Part shown: positions 17,599 to 27,745 of the stretch, in pieces
Layout: each line of letters starts with the position of its first letter
Position numbering within the stretch: position 1 is the stretch's first letter
Notes under the pieces: model-generated
Told to the model about the DNA's origin: nothing
Seen by the model: only the letters and a program-made list of their open reading frames with translations
Database searches by the model: none
DNA from: Mycobacteriales bacterium
GTDB taxonomy: Bacteria > Actinomycetota > Actinomycetes > Mycobacteriales > Mycobacteriaceae
Assembly: GCA_018376445.1 (NCBI GenBank)
Contig: JAHABL010000001.1
Location: 248,001 to 312,000 of the forward strand
Reading direction: 5' to 3'
DNA length: 64,000 nt
Made by a program: the position numbers and the translations under genes

Positions 17599-19173
17599 CT
17601 ACTGCCGGGGAGTAGTGTCACCGTTGTCGCTGTCGCCGTCGTCTCCACCGAGAAGTTCCTCTTCCAGCTTGGCAAGATCCGCCTCGAAGGAGTCGGTGCT
17701 GTCATCCAGCAGCCGGTCGATACAGGCGGCCGGGTTATCGAGGTCGCTGGCGCGCGGCAGCAAATCCGGGTGTGCCCAACAGCCGTCACGCTTCTCCATC
17801 CCGCAGGCGTCAGTGATACGAGTCCATAGGGTGACGGCGTCACGCACCCGGCGTGGCCGCAATTCCAGCCCTGCATGGGCTTTGAGTGCGTCCTCTGCTT
17901 GGCTGGCGGTGGCGCGCCGCCGCCGCCACATCTCTGCCAAGGCGGGAGTGGAGGGGATGCGGTCCCCAATGGCGTTCTGCACTACGACGTCGACCCACCC
18001 TTCGATGAGGGCAAGCATTGTCTCGAGGCGCTGCAGTGCTTTCTCGTGGGTGTAGTGAATTTCCGGGGTGAGCTCGATGGTCTGCATCTGGCTCATGGCT
18101 TCCTGCAGTTTCTCCGGATCCGAGAGTGCTTCAGGGTCGAGGCCCATCTCATGCGTGGCGGATTCGATGTTGGAGTAGTCCACCACGATGCCATTGGCGT
18201 GGTCTTGGATGGCCCCCAAAAGGCGCGGGGCAAGCCACGGTACGTGCGTCCACAGCCGCTGGTAGGCGGCTTCTCGGGCAGCGAGGAAGACTAGGACGTC
18301 GCGCTGCGGAAGTTCGAGGTCCTCCGATAGCTGCGCGATAGTGTTCGGCAGTAGTGCGGCGGTACCAGCAGAGTCCAGGGGGATACCCATCTCGGAGGAG
18401 CAGGTGATCTGTTGGGAGAGGGTGGCGAGTGCGCCACCAAGTTGGGTTCCGAACATGTAGCTGGTGATGGCGTTCATGATGTTCATGATGCCCCCCATGC
18501 TTTCGGCGAACTGCCCAATCTGCTCTGAAATGTCGCCGGGGAGCCCCTCTAAGCCGGCGGTGTTCATTCGTGCCACCACGGGGGAGAGGAGGCGCCCCCA
18601 GGTGGGAAGAGAATTCTCCACCCAGGTACGGGGAATCCAGGTTTCGACGTGAGACACCCCGGATGGCAGGGTGGTCACTTCGTTCAACCACAGGTCTGCG
18701 AGCTGCACCGAGTCCTCCACAGCACGGCGTTGACCATCACGCACGGTGGGGTCCGCACCTAGTGCGCGGATAGCGGCATTGCGAGCGGCTGTAGTATTGA
18801 TGGCGCCGTCCTGACCTCTGCCGAAGGAGCTACTGATGCCGGAGATGAAGTCTCCCATCTGCTGCATCATGAACATGAAACCACCTTCGCGGCCCTGGTT
18901 GCCGGCGGCATCGGCGGAGTGCGTGTCCCCGTCAGCAGCGGACGAACCGGGGTTGGGGCCGAAGCCGAAGCTGAACCCTCCGAGGTCGTTAAGGTTGAAG
19001 CTGCCAGACGCTCCTCCATTGCCGGGCGTACCAGAGTTGGCGCCGGCGGAGCCGTCCCCGGGCTTGCCTCCTAGCAGTCGGCGGAGAAATTCCATGGGGT
19101 CGTTATTGTCGCCATTACCGCGTGGGTCGTTGGCATTGGAACCACCAGTGGGAGTGTCGTTCTTGTCGCTCAT
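17599..19173 (-). CDS. DUF2342 / TIGR03624 putative hydrolase (Rv3195-type)
   Basis: 524 residues. The first 100 are Gly/Asn/Asp-rich and disordered (PMEFLRRLLGG, GGFSFGFGPNPG), a usual trait of this family. The folded part includes LADLWLNEVTTLP, AAREAAYQRLWTHVPWL, EIHYTHEKALQRLETMLALIEGWVDVVVQ near residue 390, RRRRAT, GLELRPRRVRDAVTLW and WAHPDLLPRASDLDNP. These blocks are diagnostic of the family. Relatives are called zinc-dependent metalloproteases or putative hydrolases, but no reaction is established. It is divergent from the YlbL-type protease gene, as in mycobacteria. Confidence 0.9.
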   Translation of the reverse strand: MSDKNDTPTGGSNANDPRGNGDNNDPMEFLRRLLGGKPGDGSAGANSGTPGNGGASGSFNLNDLGGFSFGFGPNPGSSAADGDTHSADAAGNQGREGGFMFMMQQMGDFISGISSSFGRGQDGAINTTAARNAAIRALGADPTVRDGQRRAVEDSVQLADLWLNEVTTLPSGVSHVETWIPRTWVENSLPTWGRLLSPVVARMNTAGLEGLPGDISEQIGQFAESMGGIMNIMNAITSYMFGTQLGGALATLSQQITCSSEMGIPLDSAGTAALLPNTIAQLSEDLELPQRDVLVFLAAREAAYQRLWTHVPWLAPRLLGAIQDHANGIVVDYSNIESATHEMGLDPEALSDPEKLQEAMSQMQTIELTPEIHYTHEKALQRLETMLALIEGWVDVVVQNAIGDRIPSTPALAEMWRRRRATASQAEDALKAHAGLELRPRRVRDAVTLWTRITDACGMEKRDGCWAHPDLLPRASDLDNPAACIDRLLDDSTDSFEADLAKLEEELLGGDDGDSDNGDTTPRQ

Positions 19174-19313
19174 ATCTTCAGGGTACCGGGCTCGAGGAGT
19201 GAGGGCACGAAATTGCTATCGTGGGTGTCACGGGGGGATGGGGGTTTTCTCGCGGAGGCAGTTCTGCCACGGTAGGTGGGGGAGGACGGTACCGCACGGT
19301 AGGCTCGACAATC

Positions 19314-20420
19314 GTGAAACCGAAGACCAAGTCAACCGTTATTATCACCGTCCTTCTGCTGGCGTTTCTCGCGCTCGGTACGCTCGTGAAGATGCCGGTG
19401 GCGGCAATGGGGCCGGGCCCTACCTTCAACACCTTGGGGTATATTCGTGTCCCGAGTAATCCAAGGGAGGGTGGTGGGTCCACTAGCAGCACATCTGCGG
19501 CCGGCGGGAAGGGCAAGCTGGTGCCGGTTATTGACATTACGGGTGCCCCGCTTGATCAGGTCGATGGCCACCTCAACATGACGACGGTGAACGTGCTGTC
19601 GGGTATGAATTTCTTCGAGATGGTGCGGATTGGTCTCCATAAGGAATGGAATCTGGTGCCGCTCTCGGCTATTTACCCTCCGGGGGTGAGCCAGGAGCAG
19701 GTGCAGCAGGAACAAGCGGCGGAGATGACGCAGTCAGAGAACGCCGCCGCCACAGCTGCGTTGCACTATCTGCACCTGCCGGTCTCCACCTATGTGGGGG
19801 GAGTGGTGAAAAAGGGTCCCGCAGTAGGAAAGCTGCAGGCGGGAGACCAGATTGTGGCAGTGAATGGCAAAGTCACCACGCTGGCGACGGATGTGCATGC
19901 GGCGCTGCGAGGAACCACAGCGGGGCAGACGGTGCAGGTGTCGGTGCTGCGGCATGGTCAACCCCTCACTTTTCCCATCACACTGATGAGTGGTGCTCCC
20001 GATGTTGTGGATCGGGGTCTGTTGGGAGTGGGTATTTACAGTGCCCCTTCCGGCAAGGTGCAAGTGCACATCAACTTGGCGGATGTGGGTGGTCCCTCCG
20101 CGGGTCTTATCTTCACCTTGGCGATTATCGACAAGCTGAGCCCCGGTTCTCTTACTGGTGGGAAGTTCATCGCCGGTACTGGCACCATGGACTATGACGG
20201 GACGGTGGGGCCTATTGGTGGAATTACCCACAAGCTGGCGGGAGCTCGTGCTGCTGGGGCCCGCTATTTCCTGGTACCTGCACAGAATTGTCGGGAAGCC
20301 CTGACGGATGTACCGAAGGGGCTGACGCTTATTCGGGTGACGAACCTGCAGAGTGCGCTTGATGCGTTGGCGTTGGTGCGCGCCGGTAAACCTGCCCCGA
20401 GCTGCCAGGCCAGCCAGTAG
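19314..20420 (+). CDS. YlbL-type membrane-anchored Lon/S16 serine protease with PDZ domain
   Basis: About 368 residues from the GTG at 19314. The frame is open to 19221, but the extra residues are a Gly-rich run with no signal. One N-terminal transmembrane helix (STVIITVLLLAFLALGTLV) anchors an extracytoplasmic PDZ domain at about residues 155-225 (VVKKGPAVGKLQAGDQIVAVNGK). A Lon-type S16 domain follows, with catalytic Ser in VGGPSAGL at about 260 and catalytic Lys in ITHKLAGA at about 305. It is the Rv3194c orthologue by order, and it precedes the UPF0182 gene closely on the same strand. Confidence 0.9.
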   Translation: MKPKTKSTVIITVLLLAFLALGTLVKMPVAAMGPGPTFNTLGYIRVPSNPREGGGSTSSTSAAGGKGKLVPVIDITGAPLDQVDGHLNMTTVNVLSGMNFFEMVRIGLHKEWNLVPLSAIYPPGVSQEQVQQEQAAEMTQSENAAATAALHYLHLPVSTYVGGVVKKGPAVGKLQAGDQIVAVNGKVTTLATDVHAALRGTTAGQTVQVSVLRHGQPLTFPITLMSGAPDVVDRGLLGVGIYSAPSGKVQVHINLADVGGPSAGLIFTLAIIDKLSPGSLTGGKFIAGTGTMDYDGTVGPIGGITHKLAGARAAGARYFLVPAQNCREALTDVPKGLTLIRVTNLQSALDALALVRAGKPAPSCQASQ

Positions 20421-20485
20421 CACTCCTGCCAGAACCCTGTTTTTCCCGTATCCTTAAGGCATTGTTGTTGTCTTGAGGAGACGTA

Positions 20486-23400
20486 ATGGCCTTTAACTTC
20501 CCTGGCTTTGGTGGTTTCCAGCAGCCGCAGCGGCGCCCTCCACAACCGCGCCAGCGGCAGCCTCTGAACCCTAAGCAGAAGAAGCAGCTGAGGACCGTCG
20601 GCATTGTGGTGGCAGTGCTTATCGGTATCTTTGTGATCGTTCCCCCGCTGGTCAGTGTGTACACCGGCTGGCTGTGGTTCGACTCCCTGGCTAAGGGCGG
20701 TGTTTTCGGAACGATCCTGGGAACCCGTCTGGGGCTTTTCCTCATCTTCGGAGCACTCTCGGCAGTCATCCTTTACCTGTGTATGGAGCTTGCCCACCGG
20801 ACTAAACCGACGACACCGGCTCGTCCTAACCCCGTGCTGGATTCTTACCGACGCATGGGTTCGGGTAAGCACAAGCCCGTTTTCTCCGTTATCGCGGCAG
20901 TGTTGGGCATCTTCTTTGGTTTTTCTGCACAGATGAAGTGGCAGCAGGTCAGCGTCTTTTTCAATGCTCAGTCGTTCGGTGTTAATGACCCCCAGTTTGG
21001 GCGCGATTTGGGCTTCTACGCCTTCCAACTACCTTTCCTCAACATACTGGTGACATGGCTGGTGTCGTTGGTGGCTATTGGCGTTATCCTCAACATTTTC
21101 CTGCACTACTTCCAGGGTTCGCTGGAACTGCGTCCGCGGCAGGGCAAGCAGCGTGGCAGCGTGGTGTTGGCACAGAAAGCACGTCAACAGATCGCCATCC
21201 TCGGCGGCATCCTCATCCTGCTGGTGGGTGTACGCTACTGGCTTGACCGCTACGAGTTACTGTCTGGTGATATTAACTTCAAAGACCAGACCATCACCGG
21301 TGCGGGCTTTACGTCTGCGAATGTTCTCATGTCGGCAAAGCTGTTGCTCACCGTCATTGCCGTGTTCTGTGCGGTGGCGTTCTTCACCAGCTTCGTTATT
21401 AGGGATCTGCGTATCCCCGCACTGGCAACAGCCATCATGCTTATCGGTGGCGTTGCTGTGGGCAGCATTTTGCCGTGGGCGGTGGAGCAGCTGTCGGTGA
21501 AACCCAACAAGGCCAACAAAGAAGCGGAATTCATCGAACGCAATATTCAGGCCACCCGTTTCGCCTACAACCTGGGGGATAACAACCTTACGGTGATGCC
21601 GAACTTCGGTAAGGAAAGTGCTCCGGTTCCACAGCCGGGTGGCAAAGGTGTTGCCTCAACGCTTGCCAATATCCGGCTACTCGACCCGAACGTGCTGTCG
21701 CCTGCGTTTACTCAGTCCAAGCAGCTGCGGTCTTTCTACGGATTCCCGCAGACTCTCTCTATTGACCGCTACCAGGTCGATGGACAGCTACGCGACTATG
21801 TGGTGGCAGTTCGCGAAATCAATCCCAGTGCTCTCACTGGTAACCAGACGGACTGGATCAACCGTCACACCGTCTACACCCATGGCAATGGCATTGTGAT
21901 GGCCCCCGCGAATACTGTTGACGCTATTGTCACCGATGCGGGAGACCGCGGCGGCAACCCCAAGTACGAGGTCTACGACTTGCAGTCCCTAGCAGCGAAG
22001 CAAGCGCGTGAGAAGGCCACCGCCAATGGCGCACAGCGCAGCCCCGTCCCCAGCGACACTGCGCAACTTGAACTGCGTGAACCTCGCGTCTACTACGGTC
22101 CGCTCATCGCTAAGCAGAACCCGGACTACGCCATCGTGAAGACAGCCGGAGAGTCGCAGGAATACGACGTGGATGGATCCAACTACACCTACCAGGGTGC
22201 AGGTGGCGTCCATGTGGGCAGCGTGGGTAACCGGTTGGCCTATGCCATCGAATATCGGGAGCTGAACTTCATCCTTTCCACACTCATCGGTGGAGACAGC
22301 AAGATTCTGTTGAACCGTGACCCGCGGGCACGCGTGGAAGCGGTGGCTCCTTGGCTCACCGCCGACACCTCCGCTTATCCCGCTGTCATTGATGGCCATA
22401 TCAAGTGGATCGTGGACGCCTACACCACCCTGGATTCTTTGCCCTACTCACAGAAGGTCAATCTGGGCGAGGTGACCACCGACTCGCAGACGTCGCGTCG
22501 TGATTGGTCCCCGACAATGAAGCAGGTGTCCTACATTCGTAACTCGGTTAAAGCAGTGGTGGATTCCTACGATGGCTCCGTGCAGCTCTACACCTTCGAT
22601 GAGAAGGATCCGGTGCTGAAGGCGTGGAAGCGTGTTTTCCCGGGTTTGGTGAAGCCAAAGTCTGACATGTCGGAACAGCTGCGTCAGCACATCCGCTACC
22701 CGGAGGATATGTTCAAAGCCCAGCGAGAAATCCTCTCTCGTTACCATGTGACCAATCCGCTTGGCTTCTACACTGGCGGGTCCTACTGGCAGGTCCCGAA
22801 CGAGCCCACTATCTCCGAGAATGAGGCATCCGAGAACGCGGCCGCCCGCGGTCTTTTCGATCAGCCTCCCTACTATGTGGTTTCCGCCGACCCACGCACT
22901 GGGCGTCCCAGCTTCCAGCTGACCACCCCCATGTTGTGGAATCAGCGTGAGTTCCTTTCTTCGCAGATCTCCGTGTCGTCCGATCCGGATAACTACGGCC
23001 ACATCACCATCCGTCAGTGGCCCACCAACACCACGACGCAGGGTCCCAAGAATGCCCTTGACCGCATGACCTCCGCCGGTGGCTATCAGACGGAGAAGCT
23101 GCAGTTGGAAGGTGCTAATACCATCATCTACGGCAATCTGCTGACCTTGCCCATCGGCGACGGGGGGGTGCTGTACGTGGAGCCTCTCTACGCTCAGCGG
23201 AAGGGACAGGAGTCTGCCTACCCGAAACTCATTCGTGTGATGGTGATGTTCAATAATCGCATGGGATACGGGCGCTCCCTGTCTGAGGCGCTTGAACAAG
23301 TGGGTCTGGATGGCTCCCTGGTGGAGCAGCCAGAAGGTCTAGAAGGTGACGGTACCGCCCCGCCGATAGCGAAGAATCCTGCTCCCGGTAGGATGACACG

Positions 23401-23539
23401 CGATGAAGCTGCTGCGAAGCTCAGTGAGGCACTCGCTGCTCTCAAGCAGGCGCAGGCCTCGGGAGATATGGGGCGCTTCGGTGAAGCGCTGCAGAATCTG
23501 GACCGTGCCGTGCAGGACTATCAGAGCGCAGATAAGTAG
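20486..23539 (+). CDS. UPF0182 large membrane protein (Rv3193c-type)
   Basis: 1017 residues with gaggagacgta before the ATG. The N-terminal 320 residues hold about seven hydrophobic helices (for example VGIVVAVLIGIFVIVPPLV, LGLFLIFGALSAVILYLCM, QIAILGGILILLVGVRYWL, AIMLIGGVAVGSILPWAV). A long soluble domain of about 600 residues follows and the protein ends in an Ala/Gln-rich helical stretch. This layout and length are those of the actinobacterial UPF0182 family. Function is unknown. It sits about 65 bases downstream of the YlbL-type protease, so the two are probably one transcription unit. Confidence 0.93.
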   Translation: MAFNFPGFGGFQQPQRRPPQPRQRQPLNPKQKKQLRTVGIVVAVLIGIFVIVPPLVSVYTGWLWFDSLAKGGVFGTILGTRLGLFLIFGALSAVILYLCMELAHRTKPTTPARPNPVLDSYRRMGSGKHKPVFSVIAAVLGIFFGFSAQMKWQQVSVFFNAQSFGVNDPQFGRDLGFYAFQLPFLNILVTWLVSLVAIGVILNIFLHYFQGSLELRPRQGKQRGSVVLAQKARQQIAILGGILILLVGVRYWLDRYELLSGDINFKDQTITGAGFTSANVLMSAKLLLTVIAVFCAVAFFTSFVIRDLRIPALATAIMLIGGVAVGSILPWAVEQLSVKPNKANKEAEFIERNIQATRFAYNLGDNNLTVMPNFGKESAPVPQPGGKGVASTLANIRLLDPNVLSPAFTQSKQLRSFYGFPQTLSIDRYQVDGQLRDYVVAVREINPSALTGNQTDWINRHTVYTHGNGIVMAPANTVDAIVTDAGDRGGNPKYEVYDLQSLAAKQAREKATANGAQRSPVPSDTAQLELREPRVYYGPLIAKQNPDYAIVKTAGESQEYDVDGSNYTYQGAGGVHVGSVGNRLAYAIEYRELNFILSTLIGGDSKILLNRDPRARVEAVAPWLTADTSAYPAVIDGHIKWIVDAYTTLDSLPYSQKVNLGEVTTDSQTSRRDWSPTMKQVSYIRNSVKAVVDSYDGSVQLYTFDEKDPVLKAWKRVFPGLVKPKSDMSEQLRQHIRYPEDMFKAQREILSRYHVTNPLGFYTGGSYWQVPNEPTISENEASENAAARGLFDQPPYYVVSADPRTGRPSFQLTTPMLWNQREFLSSQISVSSDPDNYGHITIRQWPTNTTTQGPKNALDRMTSAGGYQTEKLQLEGANTIIYGNLLTLPIGDGGVLYVEPLYAQRKGQESAYPKLIRVMVMFNNRMGYGRSLSEALEQVGLDGSLVEQPEGLEGDGTAPPIAKNPAPGRMTRDEAAAKLSEALAALKQAQASGDMGRFGEALQNLDRAVQDYQSADK

Positions 23540-23670
23540 CAGCGGCACCTATTTCGCAGGAATCTGGTTATTTCGTGTTAACGATGTTGACTATCACGTC
23601 ATGATGTAACCTGCAGAATTACCGATTTGCTTCCTGGCCCCACGGTGAACTAACGTTAAACGTGCAACAT

Positions 23671-23744
23671 CGCGGGGTGGAGCAGCTCGGTAGCTCGCTG
23701 GGCTCATAACCCAGAGGTCGTAGGTTCGAATCCTGCCCCCGCTA
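23671..23744 (+). tRNA. Initiator tRNA-fMet (anticodon CAT)
   Basis: A full cloverleaf: CGCGGGG acceptor arm, D-arm GAGCAGCTCGGTAGCTC, anticodon arm CTGGG-CTCATAA-CCCAG, and T-arm with GGTTCGAATCC. The unpaired first position (C1 opposite U72) and the three G-C pairs at the bottom of the anticodon stem (GGG/CCC) are initiator features. CCA is not encoded. Confidence 0.97.
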
Positions 23745-23752
23745 CTAAGAAG

Positions 23753-23790
23753 AAAAGCTCGGTTCCTTTCGGAACCGAGCTTTTTGTTTG
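23753..23790 (+). terminator. Rho-independent terminator after tRNA-fMet
   Basis: A 14-base stem (AAAAGCTCGGTTCC / GGAACCGAGCTTTT) closes a TTTC loop and runs into tttttgttt. It is a canonical intrinsic terminator just downstream of the tRNA. Confidence 0.93.
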
Positions 23791-23924
23791 TGTACAGAAT
23801 ATTTTAGGGAAGCCGGTTGTAGAAGTATGCGGCGCAGCGATTCTCCCCAGCATGTTGTCCACAAAATAGTGCCTACGATACGCTGAAAAAAGACTTTTCC
23901 CCGTGCAAGGACGACCTTAACCTT

Positions 23925-25655
23925 ATGATTCTCGCAGCTAGTCCCGTCAATGATGCTATAGAAACGGTGATGTCGCCCATCGCGGATGCCGTCTCCTCCG
24001 TCGTCTTCTTCGACATCCCCATCGGGGAGAACTCTCTCCCGATCATCCTCGTCTGGCTACTCGCTGGATCCCTCTTCTTCACGCTCTACCTGGGTGTCCA
24101 ACAGCTCCGCCCCCACTCCCAAAAGCTTTCCTACCATCTCATCCGAGGCCGCTTTGCGCGGGAGACGGACCCCGGTGAAGTCACTTCGTTCCAGGCCCTC
24201 GCCACCGAGCTTTCCGGCACTGTCGGGCTCGGCAATATTGCCGGCGTCGCGATCGCTATCACAGTGGGTGGGCCCGGCGCCGCGCTGTGGATTGCCGTGG
24301 CAGGCTTGCTCGGCATGTCCGTAAAGATGGCAGAAGCAACGCTCGGCTCGAAGTTCCGCATTGTGCGAGAGGATGGCACAACCGACGGTGGCCCTATGTA
24401 CTACCTACGGGATGGTCTCAAACAGCAGGGCCACGCCACCCTGGGCAAAGTCCTGTCGGTGGCGTTTGCCGTCACGACCATCTTCGGTATGACTGGCGCC
24501 GGCAATATGTTCCAGGCGAACCAGGCCACCTCGCAGATCGTCTCGGTCTCAGGTGGAGTTTTGGAACCCTACCGCTGGGCCATCGGCATCGCGATCGCGG
24601 GTCTGGTAGCACTCGTCATTTTGGGAGGAATCACCAAAATCGGTAACTACACCTCCCGCATTGTCCCCATTATGGCGGCTGTCTACGTACTGACCTGCCT
24701 GGTCGTTATCGGTGTCAATATTGAGCAGTTGCCTGCCGCTGTCACCGCTATCGTGGATGGGGCATTCACCGGAAAGGGCGCTGCTGGCGGCGTATTCGGA
24801 GCCATGATTATCGGTTTCCGGCGGGCTGCCTTCTCCAACGCGGCGGGTGTCGGAACAGCTGGCATTGCACACTCCGCGGTGAAAACCCGGCGTCCGGCTT
24901 CACAAGGGTTCGTCGCCATGTGGGAGCCTTTTGTAGACTCGGTGCTAGTGTGTTCCATCACCGCCCTAACGGTTGTTATCACGGGGGTGTGGCAGAATCC
25001 TGAGCCGGGGGTAGAGGGCGTTGCCCTCACTTCGGGGGCATGGGAAACTGTTGCCCCGTGGCTCTCCTATGTACTGGCTATCGCGGTTGCTCTCTTTGCC
25101 TTCTCGACCATGCTCTCTTACTCCTTCTATGGGTGTAAGGCAGTGGGGTTCCTTTTCGGGGGTTCGCGTAAAGCGGAGAAAATCTACAATGTTGTTTTCA
25201 TCCTGCTCATTGTGGTGGGGGCGACGACGTCCCTCGACCCTATCGTCAACTTTTCCGACGCGATGCTTTTCCTCATGGCTGTTCCCAATCTGCTCGGGCT
25301 CTACTTCTTGGCGCCTGTGGTGAAGCAAGAGATCTTTGGTTTCGTAGGGCGTGTGAAGGACGGCGATATTGGTCCAGTCGCCGAAGAACACCAGCTCGGC
25401 ATGCTGTACAGCAAGGAAGGGGACGAGGACCCGGCCGTGACTGTGGGTAATATCCCCGAGGGTGGTGGCTCGATGGGGGAGGTGCCCACCGGTTCGGAAC
25501 CCGGCGAGTTCTGTGATGATTTTTACAGTGACGAGATGCCGTCCGCCGATGATGACGATGTATCCGCAGACTCGGGTGACGGCGTTGTTGGGGAGTCTGG
25601 AGAGCGGACCTCGGCTGATTCGTTCCAGTCATCCGAAGGGCGTGTGCAACAATAG
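23925..25655 (+). CDS. Sodium:alanine/glycine symporter (AGCS family)
   Basis: 576 residues with about ten hydrophobic helices. The family hallmark GLGNIAGVAIAITVGGPGAALWIAVAG lies at about residues 100-127, followed by the substrate/sodium region MTGAGNMFQANQA and GFRRAAFSNAAGVGTAGIAHS. AGCS carriers import alanine or glycine with sodium. The last 100 residues (from about 475) form a hydrophilic acidic tail that is longer than usual for the family. Which amino acid is carried cannot be read from the sequence. Confidence 0.94.
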   Translation: MILAASPVNDAIETVMSPIADAVSSVVFFDIPIGENSLPIILVWLLAGSLFFTLYLGVQQLRPHSQKLSYHLIRGRFARETDPGEVTSFQALATELSGTVGLGNIAGVAIAITVGGPGAALWIAVAGLLGMSVKMAEATLGSKFRIVREDGTTDGGPMYYLRDGLKQQGHATLGKVLSVAFAVTTIFGMTGAGNMFQANQATSQIVSVSGGVLEPYRWAIGIAIAGLVALVILGGITKIGNYTSRIVPIMAAVYVLTCLVVIGVNIEQLPAAVTAIVDGAFTGKGAAGGVFGAMIIGFRRAAFSNAAGVGTAGIAHSAVKTRRPASQGFVAMWEPFVDSVLVCSITALTVVITGVWQNPEPGVEGVALTSGAWETVAPWLSYVLAIAVALFAFSTMLSYSFYGCKAVGFLFGGSRKAEKIYNVVFILLIVVGATTSLDPIVNFSDAMLFLMAVPNLLGLYFLAPVVKQEIFGFVGRVKDGDIGPVAEEHQLGMLYSKEGDEDPAVTVGNIPEGGGSMGEVPTGSEPGEFCDDFYSDEMPSADDDDVSADSGDGVVGESGERTSADSFQSSEGRVQQ

Positions 25656-25702
25656 CGGGGGAAGACATCTCGAATCTTACAACCGAAGAAGGACACGTCA
25701 GT

Positions 25703-27193
25703 ATGAACGCTGTTGGTTTCGACCGCCAGAAGTACATTGACCTGCAGTCACGCCACATTAAGGAACGACGGGCCCAATTCGGTGGACGCCTCTACCTGGA
25801 AATGGGTGGAAAACTCTTCGACGATATGCACGCCTCGCGTGTCCTCCCCGGGTTTACACCCGACAACAAGATTCTCATGTTGGAGTCCATGAAGAGCGAG
25901 ATGGAGATTCTTGTGGTGCTGAATGCGGAAGACCTCATCCGCAACAAAGTACGCGCGGATCTTGGCATTTCCTACGAGGAGGATGTGCTCCGTCTGATCG
26001 ATGTGTTTCGGTCGCGCGGTTTCCTCGTCGACAACGTTGTCATCACACGCTGGAATGACGACAACCCCCAGGCTCAAGAGTTCCATCGCAAGCTCGACCG
26101 TATGGGAATCACCGTTGCCCGCCACTACCCCATCGCCGGCTACCCCAATAAGATCAGTCGAATTCTCTCTGACGAAGGCTACGGAAAGAACGAGTATGTC
26201 GAGACCACCCGCGACGTTGTGGTGGTGACCGCACCCGGACCCGGCTCCGGCAAAATGGCCGTCTGCCTTTCGCAGATCTATGCAGAGAACCAGCAAGGGA
26301 TGAAGTCTGGCTACGCCAAATTCGAAACCTTCCCCATCTGGAACCTTCCCCTCGACCACCCGGTGAACGTGGCCTACGAAGCTGCCACTGCAGACCTGGA
26401 AGACGCCAATATTATCGATCCCTTCCACCTGGCCACTTATGGGGAACAGGTGGTGTCCTACAACCGTGACGCTGATGTTTTCCCCGTCCTCAAACAGCTA
26501 TTGGAGGGAGTGATGGGGGCCTCCCCCTATCAGTCGCCCACCGATATGGGGGTCAACATGGCTGGTTACTGCATCAGTGATGACGAGGTCTGCAGAGAAG
26601 CTGCCCGGCAGGAGATCATTCGCCGCTTCTACCAGGCGCAAGTGTACGAAAAGCAGCAGGAGCTTGAACCCACCCAATCGGAGCGCATCGCCCTGCTCAT
26701 GAGCAAGATGAAGCTGAGCACGGAGGACCGTGCTGTCGTCACCCCTGCACTGGAGGTTGCAGCCACAACCGGGGCGCCGGCAGCCGCTATTCAGCTGGCC
26801 GACGGTACCATCATCACCGGCAAGACGAGCCCTCTGTTGGGATGCTCCTCAGCACTGCTGCTTAATGCCCTAAAATACTTGGCGGGAATCCCCCACGAGG
26901 TAGAACTACTGGCGCGTGAATCGATTGAGCCTATCCAGACCCTAAAGACGCAACATTTGGGATCGCGGAACCCTCGACTCCACACTGATGAGGTTCTTAT
27001 TGCGCTGTCTGTGTCCGCCAACACGGACGAGTATGCGCGCCGGGCGTTGGCACAGATTCATGCGCTCCGAGGGTGCGATGTACACACCACCACTATCCTG
27101 GGGTCAGTGGACACCGGCATCTTCCGAAATCTCGGAGTTCTGGTGACCTCTGAACCGGTCTACCAGCGTAAATCTCTCTATCGGAAGCGTTAA
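25703..27193 (+). CDS. DUF1846 / UPF0371 family protein
   Basis: 496 residues, the usual length for the family, with gaaggacacgtcag before the ATG. Recognisable blocks are FDRQKYIDLQSRHIKERRAQFGGRLYLEMGGKLFDDMHASRVLPGF at the N-terminus, VVVVTAPGPGSGKMAVCLSQIY (a glycine-rich, nucleotide-binding-like loop) at about 175-195, and NAAYEAATADLEDAN-type and EVLIALSVSANTDEYA-type blocks later on. Function is unsettled. The GNAT gene starts six bases after it ends, suggesting an operon. Confidence 0.92.
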   Translation: MNAVGFDRQKYIDLQSRHIKERRAQFGGRLYLEMGGKLFDDMHASRVLPGFTPDNKILMLESMKSEMEILVVLNAEDLIRNKVRADLGISYEEDVLRLIDVFRSRGFLVDNVVITRWNDDNPQAQEFHRKLDRMGITVARHYPIAGYPNKISRILSDEGYGKNEYVETTRDVVVVTAPGPGSGKMAVCLSQIYAENQQGMKSGYAKFETFPIWNLPLDHPVNVAYEAATADLEDANIIDPFHLATYGEQVVSYNRDADVFPVLKQLLEGVMGASPYQSPTDMGVNMAGYCISDDEVCREAARQEIIRRFYQAQVYEKQQELEPTQSERIALLMSKMKLSTEDRAVVTPALEVAATTGAPAAAIQLADGTIITGKTSPLLGCSSALLLNALKYLAGIPHEVELLARESIEPIQTLKTQHLGSRNPRLHTDEVLIALSVSANTDEYARRALAQIHALRGCDVHTTTILGSVDTGIFRNLGVLVTSEPVYQRKSLYRKR

Positions 27194-27199
27194 TACAGG

Positions 27200-27712
27200 A
27201 TGACCCTCCCCATTATTCGGCGGGCCACTGTGGATGACGCCGCCGTTATCTATGAGCTCATTTGTGCTCTAGCGGAGTTCGAGAAAGCTCCTGCAGAGGT
27301 GAAAACCTCGCCCGCCCAAATTGTGGAAACAATGTTCGGAGACGACCCGCAGGCGTGGGCAGAGCTTATCGTGGATGAGGACGGTGTGCAGGGGATGGCA
27401 CTCTGGTTCACCACATACTCCACCTGGGAGGGCGTGTACGGCATTCACCTGGAGGACTTGTACATTCGGCCGTCTGCCCGCGGAAAGGGCTATGCGTCGC
27501 TCCTGTTCCAGCGTTTGGCCTTGATCATGGAGGAGAATAACTGGGGCCGATTGGAATGGACGGTGTTGACCTGGAATCAGGCAGCTATTGACGTTTACCA
27601 GCATATGGGCGGTCGAGAGGTGCAGGGCTGGTATGACTACCGCATGATTGGTGCGCCAGTGAAAGCACTGGCAGAACAAGGACGACGCAATGGCGTGACA
27701 TCCGCTCTATAA
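27200..27712 (+). CDS. GNAT-family N-acetyltransferase
   Basis: 170 residues. The GNAT acetyl-CoA site is visible in IHLEDLYIRPSARGKGYASLLFQRLALIM (the R-x2-G-x-G/A motif is R-G-K-G-Y-A), preceded by a strand GMALWFTTYSTWEGVYG and followed by LEWTVLTWNQAAIDVYQHMG. This resembles the diamine N-acetyltransferase (SSAT-like) subgroup. The substrate is not determined. It follows the DUF1846 gene by six bases. Confidence 0.9.
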   Translation: MTLPIIRRATVDDAAVIYELICALAEFEKAPAEVKTSPAQIVETMFGDDPQAWAELIVDEDGVQGMALWFTTYSTWEGVYGIHLEDLYIRPSARGKGYASLLFQRLALIMEENNWGRLEWTVLTWNQAAIDVYQHMGGREVQGWYDYRMIGAPVKALAEQGRRNGVTSAL

Positions 27713-27745
27713 AGTAGTGGATTGTGCTCGTCGTTCGTTTATTCC

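Noticed and set aside
17599..19173. Zinc metalloprotease activity of the DUF2342 protein
   Set aside because: The family is often so named, but no H-E-x2-H motif is visible here, so only the family name was kept.
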